Positions 7,578 to 20,478 of a DNA stretch of 34,563 bases are shown one piece after another (within the stretch, counting starts at the first letter, position 1; each line of letters begins with the position of its first letter). Both the position numbers and the translations under genes were made by a program. This DNA is from Gallionellales bacterium RIFCSPLOWO2_02_FULL_59_110 (GTDB lineage: Bacteria; Pseudomonadota; Gammaproteobacteria; Burkholderiales; Gallionellaceae). Below the pieces are notes generated by a model that searched no databases, was not told where the DNA came from, and worked only from the letters and a program-made list of their open reading frames with translations. Location of the stretch: assembly GCA_001801215.1 (NCBI GenBank), contig MGXA01000081.1, forward strand, positions 17,928 to 52,490, read 5' to 3'.

Positions 7578-9647
7578 ATGATGACAATCTCTCGAACATG
7601 GCTGCGTTCTGGTCTCTGGCTGGCGTTCGCCTTGAGCTTCAATCCCGCTGCGGCTTTTGCTCCGGCTGAGCAACCCCTGCCGTATGACGCGCAACCTGGC
7701 GGGGCAGCCCAGGAGGCGCGCGTAATCGTCAAATTCAAACAAGACTCCGCGTTGCTGCGCCAGCATGCGCTGTCGTCCGCAGCAAGCGCGGGCGAAACGC
7801 TCGACGCGGTAAAGGTGCGCGCCAAATCCCTTGGCGTGCGCTTGGGCGTAAGCCTGCGTGCCGGTCGCGCCCTCAGCAAACACGCGCAGGTCGTCAGCCT
7901 GAGCGGGGTCAGCAGCGCTGTTCTGGCTGAGCGCCTGAGCGCCGAAGCCGATATCGAATATGCGGTCACCGACCAGCGACGTTCGTACTTTGCGCTGCCA
8001 AACGACCCTTTGTATACCCAAGGGCCTGCGATCAACGGCAGCACGGGTGGGCCTAGCGCCGGGCAGTGGTATCTGCAGGCTCCGTCCGGTGAGGTCACGA
8101 GCGGTATCAACGCGGCCGGCGCCTGGAATATAACCACCGGCAACCCGGACATCGTTGTTGCTGTGCTTGATACGGGAGTGCGCCCGGAACATCCGGATCT
8201 TGCCAACCGCCTGCTGACCGGCTACGACATGGTGGGCGACGGATCGATGACGAATGGCGGCAACGGCCGCAAAGCAGGCGCCTCCGACCCGGGCGACTGG
8301 GTATCGTCGAGCGAGTCCGGCAACTCTTCCGGCCCATACTACCAGTGCGATGTGTCAGACAGTTCATGGCACGGCACCATGACCTCCAGCCTGATCGGCG
8401 CCGCTTCCGACAACGGAGCCGGCATGGCGGGGGTGGCTTGGGGCGTGAAATTGCTGCCGGTGCGCGTGCTCGGAAAATGCGGCGGTTATGATTCGGACAT
8501 CATTGCCGGCATGAATTGGGCGGCCGGCTTGCATGTGCCGGGTTTACCGCTTAACCCTGCTCCGGCACGGGTCATCAACATGAGCCTGGGCGGCAGTGGC
8601 GCATGCCCGCAAAGCTACCTTGATGCGGTCAACGCCATTATCGGCAAGCAAAATCCGGCGGTTATCGTGGCGGCGGCGGGTAATAGCGCGGGCCATGCAG
8701 TCAGCTCGCCGGCAAACTGCCCCGGCGTGATCGCTGTAGCGAGCCTGCGCCATATCGGCACCAAAGTCGGATTTTCCGATCTCGGGCCGGAAATCAGCAT
8801 CAGCGCGCCCGGCGGCAATTGCGTCAACATGGCCTATGGCACGCCTTGCCTGTACCCGATTCTCGCGGCAACCAATACAGGCATCACCACACCGGCGGCA
8901 TCTTCATACACCGATAGTTTCAACATCAGCGTGGGCACGAGCTTTTCGGCGCCACTCGTGGCCGGCACCGTAGCCTTGATGTTATCGGTACAGCCTTCTC
9001 TGACACCGGCCGAGGTCAATACGGTGTTGCAAAGATCGGCGCGTGCCTTTCCGTCTGCCGGCGCTGGCGGCGGTTCCTCGTCAGGAGAAGTTCAGTACTG
9101 CCATGCACCCAACAGCGGCGACCAATTGGAATGCTATTGCACCACGTCAACTTGCGGGGCCGGAATGCTTGACGCCTCCTCTGCGGTAGCTATGGCGCTC
9201 CATTCCAATCCGATATATCGCTTTTTCAACAACAATTCGGGCGGGCATTTTTATACGAACAGCGACGCGGAAAAAAATGCCGTGATCCAGAACTACAGCG
9301 AGTTCATCTTCGAGGGAGTCGGTTTCTATGCATCGCTGGTCGCGCAACCCGGCATGCTGCCGGTATACCGCTTCTTCAACAACAATTCGGGCGGGCATTT
9401 TTATACGATCGATGAATCGGAAAAAAATATCGTGATCCAGAACTACGGCAGCTTCACCTTCGAGGGGGTCAGTTTTTATGCTTCTCCGGTTGCGCAACCC
9501 GGCATGCTGCCGGTTTATCGCTTCTTCAACACGATTTCGGGCGGGCATTTTTATACGATCGATGAATCGGAAAAAAATGCCGTGATCCGGAACTACAGCA
9601 GCTTCATCTTTGAGGGAGCTGGTTTCTATACCTATCCATCTCCGTGA
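7578..9647 (+). CDS. Secreted subtilisin-like (S8) serine protease with three C-terminal DUF5648-type repeats
   Basis: An exported endopeptidase of 689 residues. Parts in order: signal peptide (hydrophobic core LWLAFALSF, cleavage likely after PAAAFA near residue 28); an I9-like propeptide (about 45-145); a peptidase S8 domain with catalytic Asp198 (AVLDTGVRPEHPDL), His265 (SWHGTMTSSLIG) and Ser455 (GTSFSAPLVAGT); and three C-terminal 50-residue modules each starting YRFFN and containing GGHFYT. These match the DUF5648-type repeat known from surface and secreted hydrolases. Cysteines in the mature part suggest disulfides. The start (MMTIS) follows the kinase stop by two bases and may use either of two adjacent ATGs; no good ribosome site is visible, so translation may be coupled. 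It converges on ftsB with a 17-base gap. Confidence 0.93.
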   Translation: MMTISRTWLRSGLWLAFALSFNPAAAFAPAEQPLPYDAQPGGAAQEARVIVKFKQDSALLRQHALSSAASAGETLDAVKVRAKSLGVRLGVSLRAGRALSKHAQVVSLSGVSSAVLAERLSAEADIEYAVTDQRRSYFALPNDPLYTQGPAINGSTGGPSAGQWYLQAPSGEVTSGINAAGAWNITTGNPDIVVAVLDTGVRPEHPDLANRLLTGYDMVGDGSMTNGGNGRKAGASDPGDWVSSSESGNSSGPYYQCDVSDSSWHGTMTSSLIGAASDNGAGMAGVAWGVKLLPVRVLGKCGGYDSDIIAGMNWAAGLHVPGLPLNPAPARVINMSLGGSGACPQSYLDAVNAIIGKQNPAVIVAAAGNSAGHAVSSPANCPGVIAVASLRHIGTKVGFSDLGPEISISAPGGNCVNMAYGTPCLYPILAATNTGITTPAASSYTDSFNISVGTSFSAPLVAGTVALMLSVQPSLTPAEVNTVLQRSARAFPSAGAGGGSSSGEVQYCHAPNSGDQLECYCTTSTCGAGMLDASSAVAMALHSNPIYRFFNNNSGGHFYTNSDAEKNAVIQNYSEFIFEGVGFYASLVAQPGMLPVYRFFNNNSGGHFYTIDESEKNIVIQNYGSFTFEGVSFYASPVAQPGMLPVYRFFNTISGGHFYTIDESEKNAVIRNYSSFIFEGAGFYTYPSP
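9219..9644 (+). repeat. Three 150-bp in-frame tandem repeats in the protease gene
   Basis: Units begin at 9219, 9369 and 9519, an exact 150-base (50-codon) period; the third is cut short by the stop codon. Long stretches are nearly identical between units (for example ATTTCGGGCGGGCATTTTTA), including silent positions. This indicates recent duplication or gene conversion rather than ancient repeats. Confidence 0.92.
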
Positions 9648-9664
9648 TTGGAATTGGATGCATT

Positions 9665-10008
9665 TTATCTGGGGGCACCTGGCACAGCAGGGGCTGGCGA
9701 TGACGCCGCCTGCTGCCCCGTTACCTGAGCGGATGGTTTTTCCAGGATTTGAAAAAAGACTTCGCCGTGCCTGATCATGCCCAGCTCGCTACGGGCGCGT
9801 TCCTCGATAGCTTCGGTACCCTGTTTGAGGTCACGCACTTCGGCGTCCAGAATCGCGTTGCGCGCCTGCGCCTGCTGGTTAGCCTGCCGTTGCGCTTCGA
9901 CCTGGCGGTTCATCTCCCACACTTTCAACCAGCTGCCTTTGCCCAGCCATAGCGGATACTGCAACAGCAGCAATAAAACAGCCAGTATCAGTGTGACGGA
10001 ACGACGCA

Positions 10009-10009
<1 letters not shown>
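9665..10009 (-). CDS. ftsB: Cell division protein FtsB
   Basis: A small bitopic divisome protein of 114 residues that forms the FtsQ-FtsB-FtsL complex linking early and late division proteins. A short cytoplasmic start (MRRSV) is followed by one transmembrane helix ([18 protein letters not shown], residues 6-23) and a periplasmic coiled coil ([32 protein letters not shown] in two segments). The family-typical [21 protein letters not shown] follows. An Ala/Pro-rich tail ends the protein. Its ATG overlaps the eno stop by one base (TAATG), so it is translationally coupled and last in the pyrG-kdsA-eno-ftsB operon, the standard betaproteobacterial order. Confidence 0.94.
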
Positions 10010-14133
<4,124 letters not shown>

Positions 14134-14194
14134 CGCAATGCATCCTCCTTTGGCATGGGAATTCATTCTTGAGCAGAAAAAAGCTGATCCGGGC

Positions 14195-14203
14195 TGGTAA
14201 AAT
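14195..14203 (+). promoter_or_regulatory. Possible extended -10 promoter of the NTF2-like gene
   Basis: TGGTAAAAT is an extended -10 type element 35 bases before the start codon. No matching -35 hexamer is seen at the usual distance, which extended -10 promoters can do without. Confidence 0.3.
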
Positions 14204-14238
14204 ATCCGCAGTTTTTTTTACTCGATGGATTGATGTAG

Positions 14239-14625
14239 ATGAAATTTACGGAAATTGACGCATTGCGCGCTTATGCTCGCATGATGAACACGCTGGATGC
14301 ATCGCATATAGAACCATTGCTGGACGATGATTTTCGTTACTCGTCGCAGTGGATGATCGGAGAAATTCCTTCGAAACAGGCGTTTCTCGATTACATGAAA
14401 CCCATGCTGGAGTCGATCAGGCAATCGGGCAGCCGCACCTATGCCGAGATCGCTTATGCCAATGCATGGGGCCATGACGAGTGCGTCGTCACAGCCGAGG
14501 GCGAAAAGGAAAACCTTGTGGCAACCGTATTCGCCCATGTAAAAAATGGGAAAATCCGGCGAATCGACATGTGCGGCGACCCGCCCCCCTCAGCAACCAT
14601 GCGATCCGGCGAATATCCCTCTTAG
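14239..14625 (+). CDS. NTF2-like (SnoaL-type) small protein of unknown function
   Basis: A 128-residue soluble protein with the cone-shaped NTF2/SnoaL fold signature: an N-terminal helix (IDALRAYARMMNTLDASHI), the typical PLLDDDFRYSSQWM segment, then SKQAFLDYMKPMLESI and beta strands ending in the VKNGKIRRIDMCGDPP segment. Such domains act as small-ligand binders or enzymes of very different kinds, so no reaction can be assigned. No strong ribosome site is seen. It stands alone, between the divergent pyrG operon and pntAB. Confidence 0.72.
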   Translation: MKFTEIDALRAYARMMNTLDASHIEPLLDDDFRYSSQWMIGEIPSKQAFLDYMKPMLESIRQSGSRTYAEIAYANAWGHDECVVTAEGEKENLVATVFAHVKNGKIRRIDMCGDPPPSATMRSGEYPS

Positions 14626-14918
14626 CGCCGGTACGCCGGAATTTGCGAGGATTGTATCGCTGAACCCACGCAACGGCGAGGCAACTGCAACACCTGACCG
14701 TGTTTCTGGCGCAAGGAGGAATTGCGGCAAGAAAAGCCGCAAAAGAAGGTTGATGGCCGGAAGATTTTTGAAGTAACATCGCGCTTCCGCGCATCCCGAA
14801 TGAACGACATTCCGGCAATGCAGCAAAACATCCTGATGGTGCAGCAAAAAATACAAGCCGAAGCGGCGTGCCCGCCGGAACGGCAGACAGAACCAACTTA
14901 ACCAAAACGGGAAATTCC
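14626..14918 (+). other. Leader region of pntAB with a hairpin and a possible short reading frame
   Basis: No recognised gene. A perfect hairpin pairs TTGCGGC (14722-14728) with GCCGCAA (14736-14742). A 33-codon frame (14800-14901, starting [16 protein letters not shown]) ends 17 bases before pntA, but it has no ribosome site and may be chance. Confidence 0.35.
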
Positions 14919-16499
14919 ATGACTCTGATGATAGGAATTCCGCGGGAAACTGCTGCGGGAGAAAAACGTGTTGCGACTGTGCCTGAAGTCGTCGAGAAGC
15001 TCATCAAGCTGGGCTTTAAGGTCGCCGTCGAATCCGGTGCCGGCGATGCGGCGAATTGCAGTGACGATACTTACCGTGCTGCGGGCGCGGAAATTATCGA
15101 CGGTGCGGCCAAGCTGTGGGCCTCGTCCGACATCGTTTTCAAAGTATGCGTACCGACGACGGATGAAGTCGGCCTGATGCGCGAAGGCGGCACGCTGATC
15201 GGCTTCGTCTGGCCGGCGCAAAATCCGGAATTGATGCAACAACTCGCGGCAAAGAAGGCCACCGTGCTGGCCATCGACTGTCTGCCGCGCATGTTGAGCC
15301 GCGCGCAGAAGATGGATGCCCTAACCTCTCAAGCCGGTGTCGCCGGCTACCGCGCCGTCATTGAGGCCGCCAATGCTTTTGGTCGCTTTTTCAACGGCCA
15401 GATCACTGCTGCGGGCAAGGTTCCGCCGGCCAAGGTTTTCATCGCCGGTGCGGGCGTGGCCGGTTTGGCGGCGATCGGTACTGCCGCCGGATTGGGCGCG
15501 ATTGTGCGCGCCAACGACACCCGTGCCGAAGTGGCCGATCAGGTCAAATCCCTGGGCGGCGAATTCGTCAAGGTCGAGTATGAGGAAGAAGGCGGCGGCG
15601 GCGGCGGCTACGCCAAGGTGATGAGCGAGGGCTTCCAACAGGCACAGCGCGAGATGTACGCCAAGCAAGCGAAGGAAGTGGACATCATCATCACCACCGC
15701 ATTGATCCCCGGCAAGCCCGCGCCAAGGCTGATCACCGCCGAGATGGTGCAGAGCATGAAGCCGGGCAGTGTCATCGTGGACATGGCGGCAGAGCGCGGT
15801 GGCAATTGCGAACTGACCGAACCGGGCAAGGCGGTAGTGAAGCATGGCGTGACCATCGTCGGTTACACCGATCTGAACAGCCGTTTGGCCAAGCAGTCTT
15901 CAACGCTGTATGCGACCAACCTGTTCCGCCTGTCCGAAGAATTATGCAAGACCAAGGACGGCATCATCAACGTCAACATGGAAGACGATGCCATCCGCGG
16001 CCTGACCGTAATCAAGAACGGCGAAATCACCTGGCCTGCACCCGCGCCGAAGCTGCCCGCAGCACCGGCCAAACCGGCCACCGCAAAAGTGGCGCCCGCA
16101 GCCAAGGGGCACGGCCACGGCGGCAGCAGCGAGCCGATGGCCGGAGGCAAACTGGCGATCATGTTCGCCGTCGCCGCCGTGCTGTTCTGGCTGATCGGTG
16201 CCTACGCGCCCGCAGCCTTCCTCGGCCACTTCACGGTGTTCGTGCTCGCCTGCTTCGTCGGCTACATGGTGGTGTGGAACGTCACCCCCGCCCTGCACAC
16301 ACCGCTGATGAGCGTCACCAACGCGATTTCCAGCATCATCGCCATCGGTGCGCTGGTGCAGGTTGCGCCGCCGGTCGATGCGACCGATGGCAGGGGTCTC
16401 ATCCTCGGCCTCGCGGTCGCCGCGCTCGCGCTCACCGCAGTCAACATGTTCGGCGGCTTCGCCGTCACCCAGCGCATGCTGGCGATGTTCCGAAAATAA
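14919..16499 (+). CDS. pntA: Proton-translocating NAD(P) transhydrogenase, alpha subunit
   Basis: Membrane enzyme that uses the proton gradient to move hydride from NADH to NADP+. The 526-residue subunit holds the NAD(H)-binding domain I ([19 protein letters not shown], then [20 protein letters not shown] and [17 protein letters not shown]). A Pro/Ala-rich linker with a GHGHGG segment follows. The C-terminal membrane part has four helices (for example [18 protein letters not shown] and [17 protein letters not shown]). It is a full-length fusion; many relatives split this into two genes. A run of six glycines interrupts domain I near residue 226. The start follows a weak GGGAAA site; a second in-frame ATG sits three codons later. 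pntB begins 11 bases after the stop. Confidence 0.95.
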   Translation: MTLMIGIPRETAAGEKRVATVPEVVEKLIKLGFKVAVESGAGDAANCSDDTYRAAGAEIIDGAAKLWASSDIVFKVCVPTTDEVGLMREGGTLIGFVWPAQNPELMQQLAAKKATVLAIDCLPRMLSRAQKMDALTSQAGVAGYRAVIEAANAFGRFFNGQITAAGKVPPAKVFIAGAGVAGLAAIGTAAGLGAIVRANDTRAEVADQVKSLGGEFVKVEYEEEGGGGGGYAKVMSEGFQQAQREMYAKQAKEVDIIITTALIPGKPAPRLITAEMVQSMKPGSVIVDMAAERGGNCELTEPGKAVVKHGVTIVGYTDLNSRLAKQSSTLYATNLFRLSEELCKTKDGIINVNMEDDAIRGLTVIKNGEITWPAPAPKLPAAPAKPATAKVAPAAKGHGHGGSSEPMAGGKLAIMFAVAAVLFWLIGAYAPAAFLGHFTVFVLACFVGYMVVWNVTPALHTPLMSVTNAISSIIAIGALVQVAPPVDATDGRGLILGLAVAALALTAVNMFGGFAVTQRMLAMFRK

Positions 16500-16510
16500 G
16501 GTGAATAACT

Positions 16511-17923
16511 ATGTCTGAAAGTCTGGCAACTGTTTCATATATCGGCGCGACGATACTTTTTGTTTTGAGTCTCGGCGGCCTGTCCCACCCGGAAACTTCG
16601 CGGCGCGGCAACCTCTACGGCATGATCGGTATGGCGCTTGCCGTGCTGGCGACCATCTTCGGGCCGCGCGTCACGATGGCCGGCATCCCGTGGATCGTCG
16701 GCGCTATGGTGGTCGGCGGCGGTGTCGGCATCTATGCCGCGCGCGTGGTGAAGATGACGCAAATGCCTGAACTGGTCGCGCTGATGCACAGCCTGGTCGG
16801 CCTCGCCGCCTGCCTGGTCGGCTTCGCCAGTTACATCGACCCGTCGGTGCAGCTTGCCGGCGCCGAAAAGGCGATCCACGAAGCCGAAATCTACATCGGC
16901 ATCCTGATCGGCGCGGTGACCTTCTCCGGCTCGATCATCGCCTTTGGCAAGCTGTCCGGCAAAATCGGCGGCAAGCCGCTGCTCCTGCCCGCGCGCCACT
17001 GGATGAACCTGCTCGGCCTGCTGGTGGTGATCGGTTTCGGCTATAAGTTTCTCAACGTGCATTCGGTTGAAGAGGGCATGATCCCGCTGATCGTGATGAC
17101 CGTGATTGCGCTGCTATTCGGCATCCACATGGTGATGGCAATCGGCGGCGCCGACATGCCGGTGGTGGTGTCGATGCTCAACAGCTACTCCGGCTGGGCG
17201 GCGGCGGCGACCGGCTTCATGCTGAACAATGACCTGCTGATCGTCACTGGCGCGCTGGTGGGATCGAGCGGCGCGATCCTGTCCTACATCATGTGCAAGG
17301 CGATGAACCGCCATTTCATCAGCGTGATCGCGGGCGGCTTCGGCACCAGCGGCGGCACAGTTGTTGTGGCCAGCGGCGACGCACAACCGGTCGGCGAAGC
17401 GGTGCCGGTCAGCGCGGTCGAGACCGCCGAACTGCTGCGCGAAGCCAAAAACGTCATCATCGTGCCGGGCTACGGTATGGCGGTGGCGCAGGCCCAGCAC
17501 ACGGTCTACGAGATCACCAAACACCTGCGCGAAAAAGGCGTCAACGTGCGCTTCGGCATTCATCCTGTAGCAGGACGTATGCCCGGCCACATGAACGTGC
17601 TGCTGGCCGAAGCCAAGGTGCCCTACGACATCGTGATGGAAATGGATGAACTCAACGAGGACTTCCCCGACACCGATGTCGCGATGGTCATCGGTGCCAA
17701 CGACATCGTGAACCCGGCCGCGCAAGACGATCCGAACAGCCCGATTGCCGGCATGCCAGTGCTGGAAGTGTGGAAAGCCAAGACCTCCATCGTGATGAAG
17801 CGCAGCATGGCTTCAGGCTACGCGGGCGTGGACAATCCGCTGTTCTACAAGGAGAACAACCGCATGTTGTTCGGCGATGCAAAGAAGATGCTGGACGAAG
17901 TGTTCGTCGCGCTGAAAACATAG
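16511..17923 (+). CDS. pntB: Proton-translocating NAD(P) transhydrogenase, beta subunit
   Basis: Partner of PntA, 470 residues, preceded by an AAGGTG ribosome site. The N-terminal two thirds is a multi-helix membrane domain ([37 protein letters not shown], several further helices) that carries the proton path. The C-terminal third is the NADP(H)-binding domain III, with [41 protein letters not shown] and [16 protein letters not shown]. Together with pntA it forms a complete transhydrogenase that supplies NADPH for biosynthesis at the cost of proton motive force. It is followed within three bases by a REP-like inverted repeat that probably ends or protects the transcript. Confidence 0.97.
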   Translation: MSESLATVSYIGATILFVLSLGGLSHPETSRRGNLYGMIGMALAVLATIFGPRVTMAGIPWIVGAMVVGGGVGIYAARVVKMTQMPELVALMHSLVGLAACLVGFASYIDPSVQLAGAEKAIHEAEIYIGILIGAVTFSGSIIAFGKLSGKIGGKPLLLPARHWMNLLGLLVVIGFGYKFLNVHSVEEGMIPLIVMTVIALLFGIHMVMAIGGADMPVVVSMLNSYSGWAAAATGFMLNNDLLIVTGALVGSSGAILSYIMCKAMNRHFISVIAGGFGTSGGTVVVASGDAQPVGEAVPVSAVETAELLREAKNVIIVPGYGMAVAQAQHTVYEITKHLREKGVNVRFGIHPVAGRMPGHMNVLLAEAKVPYDIVMEMDELNEDFPDTDVAMVIGANDIVNPAAQDDPNSPIAGMPVLEVWKAKTSIVMKRSMASGYAGVDNPLFYKENNRMLFGDAKKMLDEVFVALKT

Positions 17924-17925
17924 CT

Positions 17926-17987
17926 GTAGGGGCGTGATTTATCACGCCCTTATCCATTCATGAGGGCGTGATAAATCACGCCCCTAC
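17926..17987. repeat. REP-like pair: perfect 24-bp inverted repeat with GTAG ends
   Basis: The arm 17926-17949 (starting GTAGGGGCGTGATT) is exactly complementary to 17964-17987 (ending CACGCCCCTAC), with a 14-base loop. Each arm is itself a near-palindrome (GGGCGTGAT and ATCACGCCC around TT or AA). A GTAG tetranucleotide next to an imperfect palindrome is the hallmark of REP elements moved by RAYT (TnpA-REP) transposases, and two in opposite orientation form a BIME-like unit. It starts three bases after the pntB stop. Confidence 0.8.
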
Positions 17988-18031
17988 CGAGCTATTCCAT
18001 CGTGCGTTAAAACGACGATAATTTTTCCAGT

Positions 18032-18090
18032 GTAGGGTGCGAATTCATTCGCACTTAAGAAAGCTCATGTGCGGATAAATCTGCACCTAC
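18032..18090. repeat. Second REP-like pair, diverged, in the leader of the aldehyde dehydrogenase gene
   Basis: GTAGGGTGCGAATTCATTCG (18032-18051, arm to 18054) faces GTGCGGATAAATCTGCACC ending CTAC (18069-18090). It has the same design as the neighbouring element (GTAG plus near-palindrome, inverted pair) but a different core sequence. The element ends exactly where the AGGAG ribosome site of the next gene begins, so it would be part of that mRNA leader. Confidence 0.7.
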
Positions 18091-18102
18091 AGGAGCGATG
18101 CC

Positions 18103-19467
18103 ATGCCTCACACGAACCTCAACCCAGCCACCAATCAGCTAATTCAAACCTATGCTAGCTGGGACAGTCGCCGTCTGGAACAGGCGCTGGAAAAAACCCA
18201 TCACGCGCAGCAAGCCTGGGCACAAACAAGCTTTGCGCAACGCGCCGAAGTGCTGCGCAATGCAGTAACGCAATTACGCGCACAGCACGAGCAATACGCC
18301 CTCCTCATCACGCAGGAAATGGGCAAGCCGCTGCGCGAAGCCCGCGCCGAAGTCAAAAAATGCACCACGGTCTGCGACTACTACGCGCAGCATGGCGAGG
18401 AATTCATGCGCGCCGAGCCGGTGAATTCAGAGGCCAGCAAAAGTTATATCGCCCATCATCCGCTCGGCGTGGTGCTGGCCGTCATGCCGTGGAATTTTCC
18501 GTTCTGGCAGGCGTTCCGCGCCGCCGCCCCGGCCCTGATGGCGGGCAACGCGCTGTTGCTGAAACACGCGCCAAATGTGCCGGGATGCGCGCTTGCAATC
18601 GAGGCCATCTTCCGCGAATGCGGCTTGCCGGACGGCGTATTTACCAACCTGGTGATCGAAGTCGAGCAGGTGGCAGAAGTCATCGCCAGCCCGCATACCC
18701 ATGCGGTCACGCTCACCGGATCGGAAGCCGCCGGGCGCAAGGTCGCAGCACTCGCCGGACAGCACCTGAAGAAATGCGTGCTGGAACTCGGCGGCTCTGA
18801 TCCTTTTATTGTTTTGCACGACGCCGATCTGGAACTGACACTCGACATGGCGCTGGCGTCGCGCTTCATGAATTGCGGGCAGTCCTGCATCGCCGCCAAG
18901 CGCTTCATCGTCGTGCCGCAGATCGCGGACGAGTTCCTGCGCGGACTCAAGGCCAGAGTGGAAACGCTCAAGGTAGGCGACCCAATGGATGAGGCCACGC
19001 AGATCGGCCCGATGGCGCGCCTCGACCTGCGCGACACGCTGCACAAACAAGTCAGCGATTCCATCGCGCAGGGCGCGGTCGCGGTGACCGGATGCAAACC
19101 GGTCGAACACGAAGGATTTTTCTACCAGCCCTCGATCCTCGATCATGTCACTGCCGACACCCGCGCCTGGCACGAAGAACTGTTCGGCCCGGTGGCAACC
19201 GTAATCCGCGCCGCAAACGAAGCAGATGCGCTGCGCATCGCCAACGAAACCCGCTTCGGCCTCGGCTCGTCGATCTGGAGCAAGGACACGGCGCGCGCCG
19301 AACAGTTAACGGCGCACATCCAGGCCGGCAGCACCTTCATCAATGGCATAGTCAAATCCGACCCGCGCCTGCCCTTCGGCGGCGTAAAGGCTTCGGGCTA
19401 CGGACGCGAGTTGTCGAGGCTGGGGATGCATGAATTTGTGAACGCAAAGACGGTGTGGGTTCGGTAA
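18103..19467 (+). CDS. NAD(P)-dependent succinate-semialdehyde dehydrogenase-like aldehyde dehydrogenase
   Basis: A 454-residue soluble aldehyde dehydrogenase, most like succinate-semialdehyde dehydrogenases (GabD/Sad type, short form). The cofactor-binding segment is VMPWNFPFWQAFRAAAPALMAGNA, the catalytic glutamate lies in LELGGSDPFIV and the catalytic cysteine in FMNCGQSCIAAKR. FGPVATV and LPFGGVKASGYGREL complete the family pattern. The start ATG (MPHTNLNPAT) follows AGGAG by 7 bases. If the assignment is right it turns succinate semialdehyde into succinate. This could matter next to a genome region that also encodes 2-oxoglutarate oxidoreductase, but substrate specificity cannot be read reliably from sequence. 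Confidence 0.85.
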   Translation: MPHTNLNPATNQLIQTYASWDSRRLEQALEKTHHAQQAWAQTSFAQRAEVLRNAVTQLRAQHEQYALLITQEMGKPLREARAEVKKCTTVCDYYAQHGEEFMRAEPVNSEASKSYIAHHPLGVVLAVMPWNFPFWQAFRAAAPALMAGNALLLKHAPNVPGCALAIEAIFRECGLPDGVFTNLVIEVEQVAEVIASPHTHAVTLTGSEAAGRKVAALAGQHLKKCVLELGGSDPFIVLHDADLELTLDMALASRFMNCGQSCIAAKRFIVVPQIADEFLRGLKARVETLKVGDPMDEATQIGPMARLDLRDTLHKQVSDSIAQGAVAVTGCKPVEHEGFFYQPSILDHVTADTRAWHEELFGPVATVIRAANEADALRIANETRFGLGSSIWSKDTARAEQLTAHIQAGSTFINGIVKSDPRLPFGGVKASGYGRELSRLGMHEFVNAKTVWVR

Positions 19468-19479
19468 TATGCATTCCAC

Positions 19480-19494
19480 ACTATTTTTAATAGT
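19480..19494. promoter_or_regulatory. AT-rich palindrome between the aldehyde dehydrogenase and the methyltransferase
   Basis: ACTATT, TTT, AATAGT is a perfect 6-bp dyad about 90 bases before the methyltransferase start. It may be a weak hairpin ending the upstream transcript or an operator. ACT...AGT half-sites resemble those of restriction-modification controller boxes, but no second copy was seen beside it. Confidence 0.25.
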
Positions 19495-19584
19495 ACAGAC
19501 CGTTGGGCCTGTTTAATAACGGCGCGCTCAATAACCAACCGCAACACCTTAGATGTTAGATCCCGCTTGACAGCCACTGCCAGT

Positions 19585-20478
19585 ATGAATACTATGAGTA
19601 GCATCATGCTGACCCAAGCAAATATCTTTTCTCTGTGCCGTTCTGCCTTTGGCTCTCCGAGCTACGAGGCCGATGGGGTCGCCATCTTTCAGGGTGACTG
19701 TTACGAATTGATGCGGCATCTGCCCCCTGAGATTATCAACCTGACGGTAACGTCTCCCCCATACAATATCGGTAAGGAATATGAGAACATACTTTCAGTA
19801 ACGCAGTATTTGGAATGGTGCGAATCTTGGATTCGAGAGATTCATCGTCTTACAAGGAGTGACGGCACATTTTGGTTGAATCTTGGCTATTTTGAAGTTT
19901 CACAGAAAGGCCGCGCTGTCCCCATTCCTTATTTACTTTGGGACAGAACACCCTTCTATCTAATTCAGGAAGTGGTCTGGAATTACGGTGCGGGCGTGGC
20001 TTGTCGAAGCATGTTTTCCCCACGGAATGAAAAATTTCTTTGGTACGCAAAAGACGCGATATCATACTGCTTCAATCTTGACGACGTGCGCGACCCCGAT
20101 GTCAAATATCCGAATCAGAAGAAGAACGGCAAGCTAAAATGCAATCCGCTGGGTAAGAATCCAACTGACGTGTGGCAGTTCCCTAAAGTCACATCAGGCA
20201 GGGATAGGAGTTCTGACGAAAGAACTTCTCACCCGGCACAATTCCCAATCGCCGTTATTGACCGGATTATTCGGTGCAGTAGCAACGAAGGAGATGTCAT
20301 ACTTGACCCGTTCATGGGTTCTGGAACAACTGCTGAGGCGGCGCTGAGGAATGGCCGAAAAGTAATTGGCTTTGAGCTTGACCCAAGCTATGCGGAAATC
20401 GCAGGACGCCGGATTGAAAATTACTTTGAAGCAAAACGATTTGCTGAGGCTCAGACGGAATTAGCTCTTAGTGTATAG
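19585..20478 (+). CDS. Type II DNA methyltransferase, beta class, probably N4-cytosine, ScaI-system type
   Basis: Modification enzyme of about 297 residues. Motif IV comes first (TSPPYNIG, residues 56-63) and the AdoMet motif I last (DPFMGSGTT, 241-249), the beta-class order. SPPY is typical of N4-cytosine enzymes, though some N6-adenine enzymes share it. The convergent partner is a ScaI-like endonuclease (ScaI cuts AGTACT; its methylase makes N4-methylcytosine), so the enzyme is inferred to protect a similar site. The start is uncertain: ATGs at 19585, 19594 and 19606 all lack a clear ribosome site. Its 3' end overlaps the endonuclease 3' end by 18 bases. The base composition is more AT-rich than neighbouring genes, as expected for transferred DNA. 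Confidence 0.88.
   Translation: MNTMSSIMLTQANIFSLCRSAFGSPSYEADGVAIFQGDCYELMRHLPPEIINLTVTSPPYNIGKEYENILSVTQYLEWCESWIREIHRLTRSDGTFWLNLGYFEVSQKGRAVPIPYLLWDRTPFYLIQEVVWNYGAGVACRSMFSPRNEKFLWYAKDAISYCFNLDDVRDPDVKYPNQKKNGKLKCNPLGKNPTDVWQFPKVTSGRDRSSDERTSHPAQFPIAVIDRIIRCSSNEGDVILDPFMGSGTTAEAALRNGRKVIGFELDPSYAEIAGRRIENYFEAKRFAEAQTELALSV

Noticed and set aside
9219..9644. Regular repeats considered as a CRISPR array
   Set aside because: The 150-base units are contiguous, in frame and protein-coding; there are no spacers and no cas genes.
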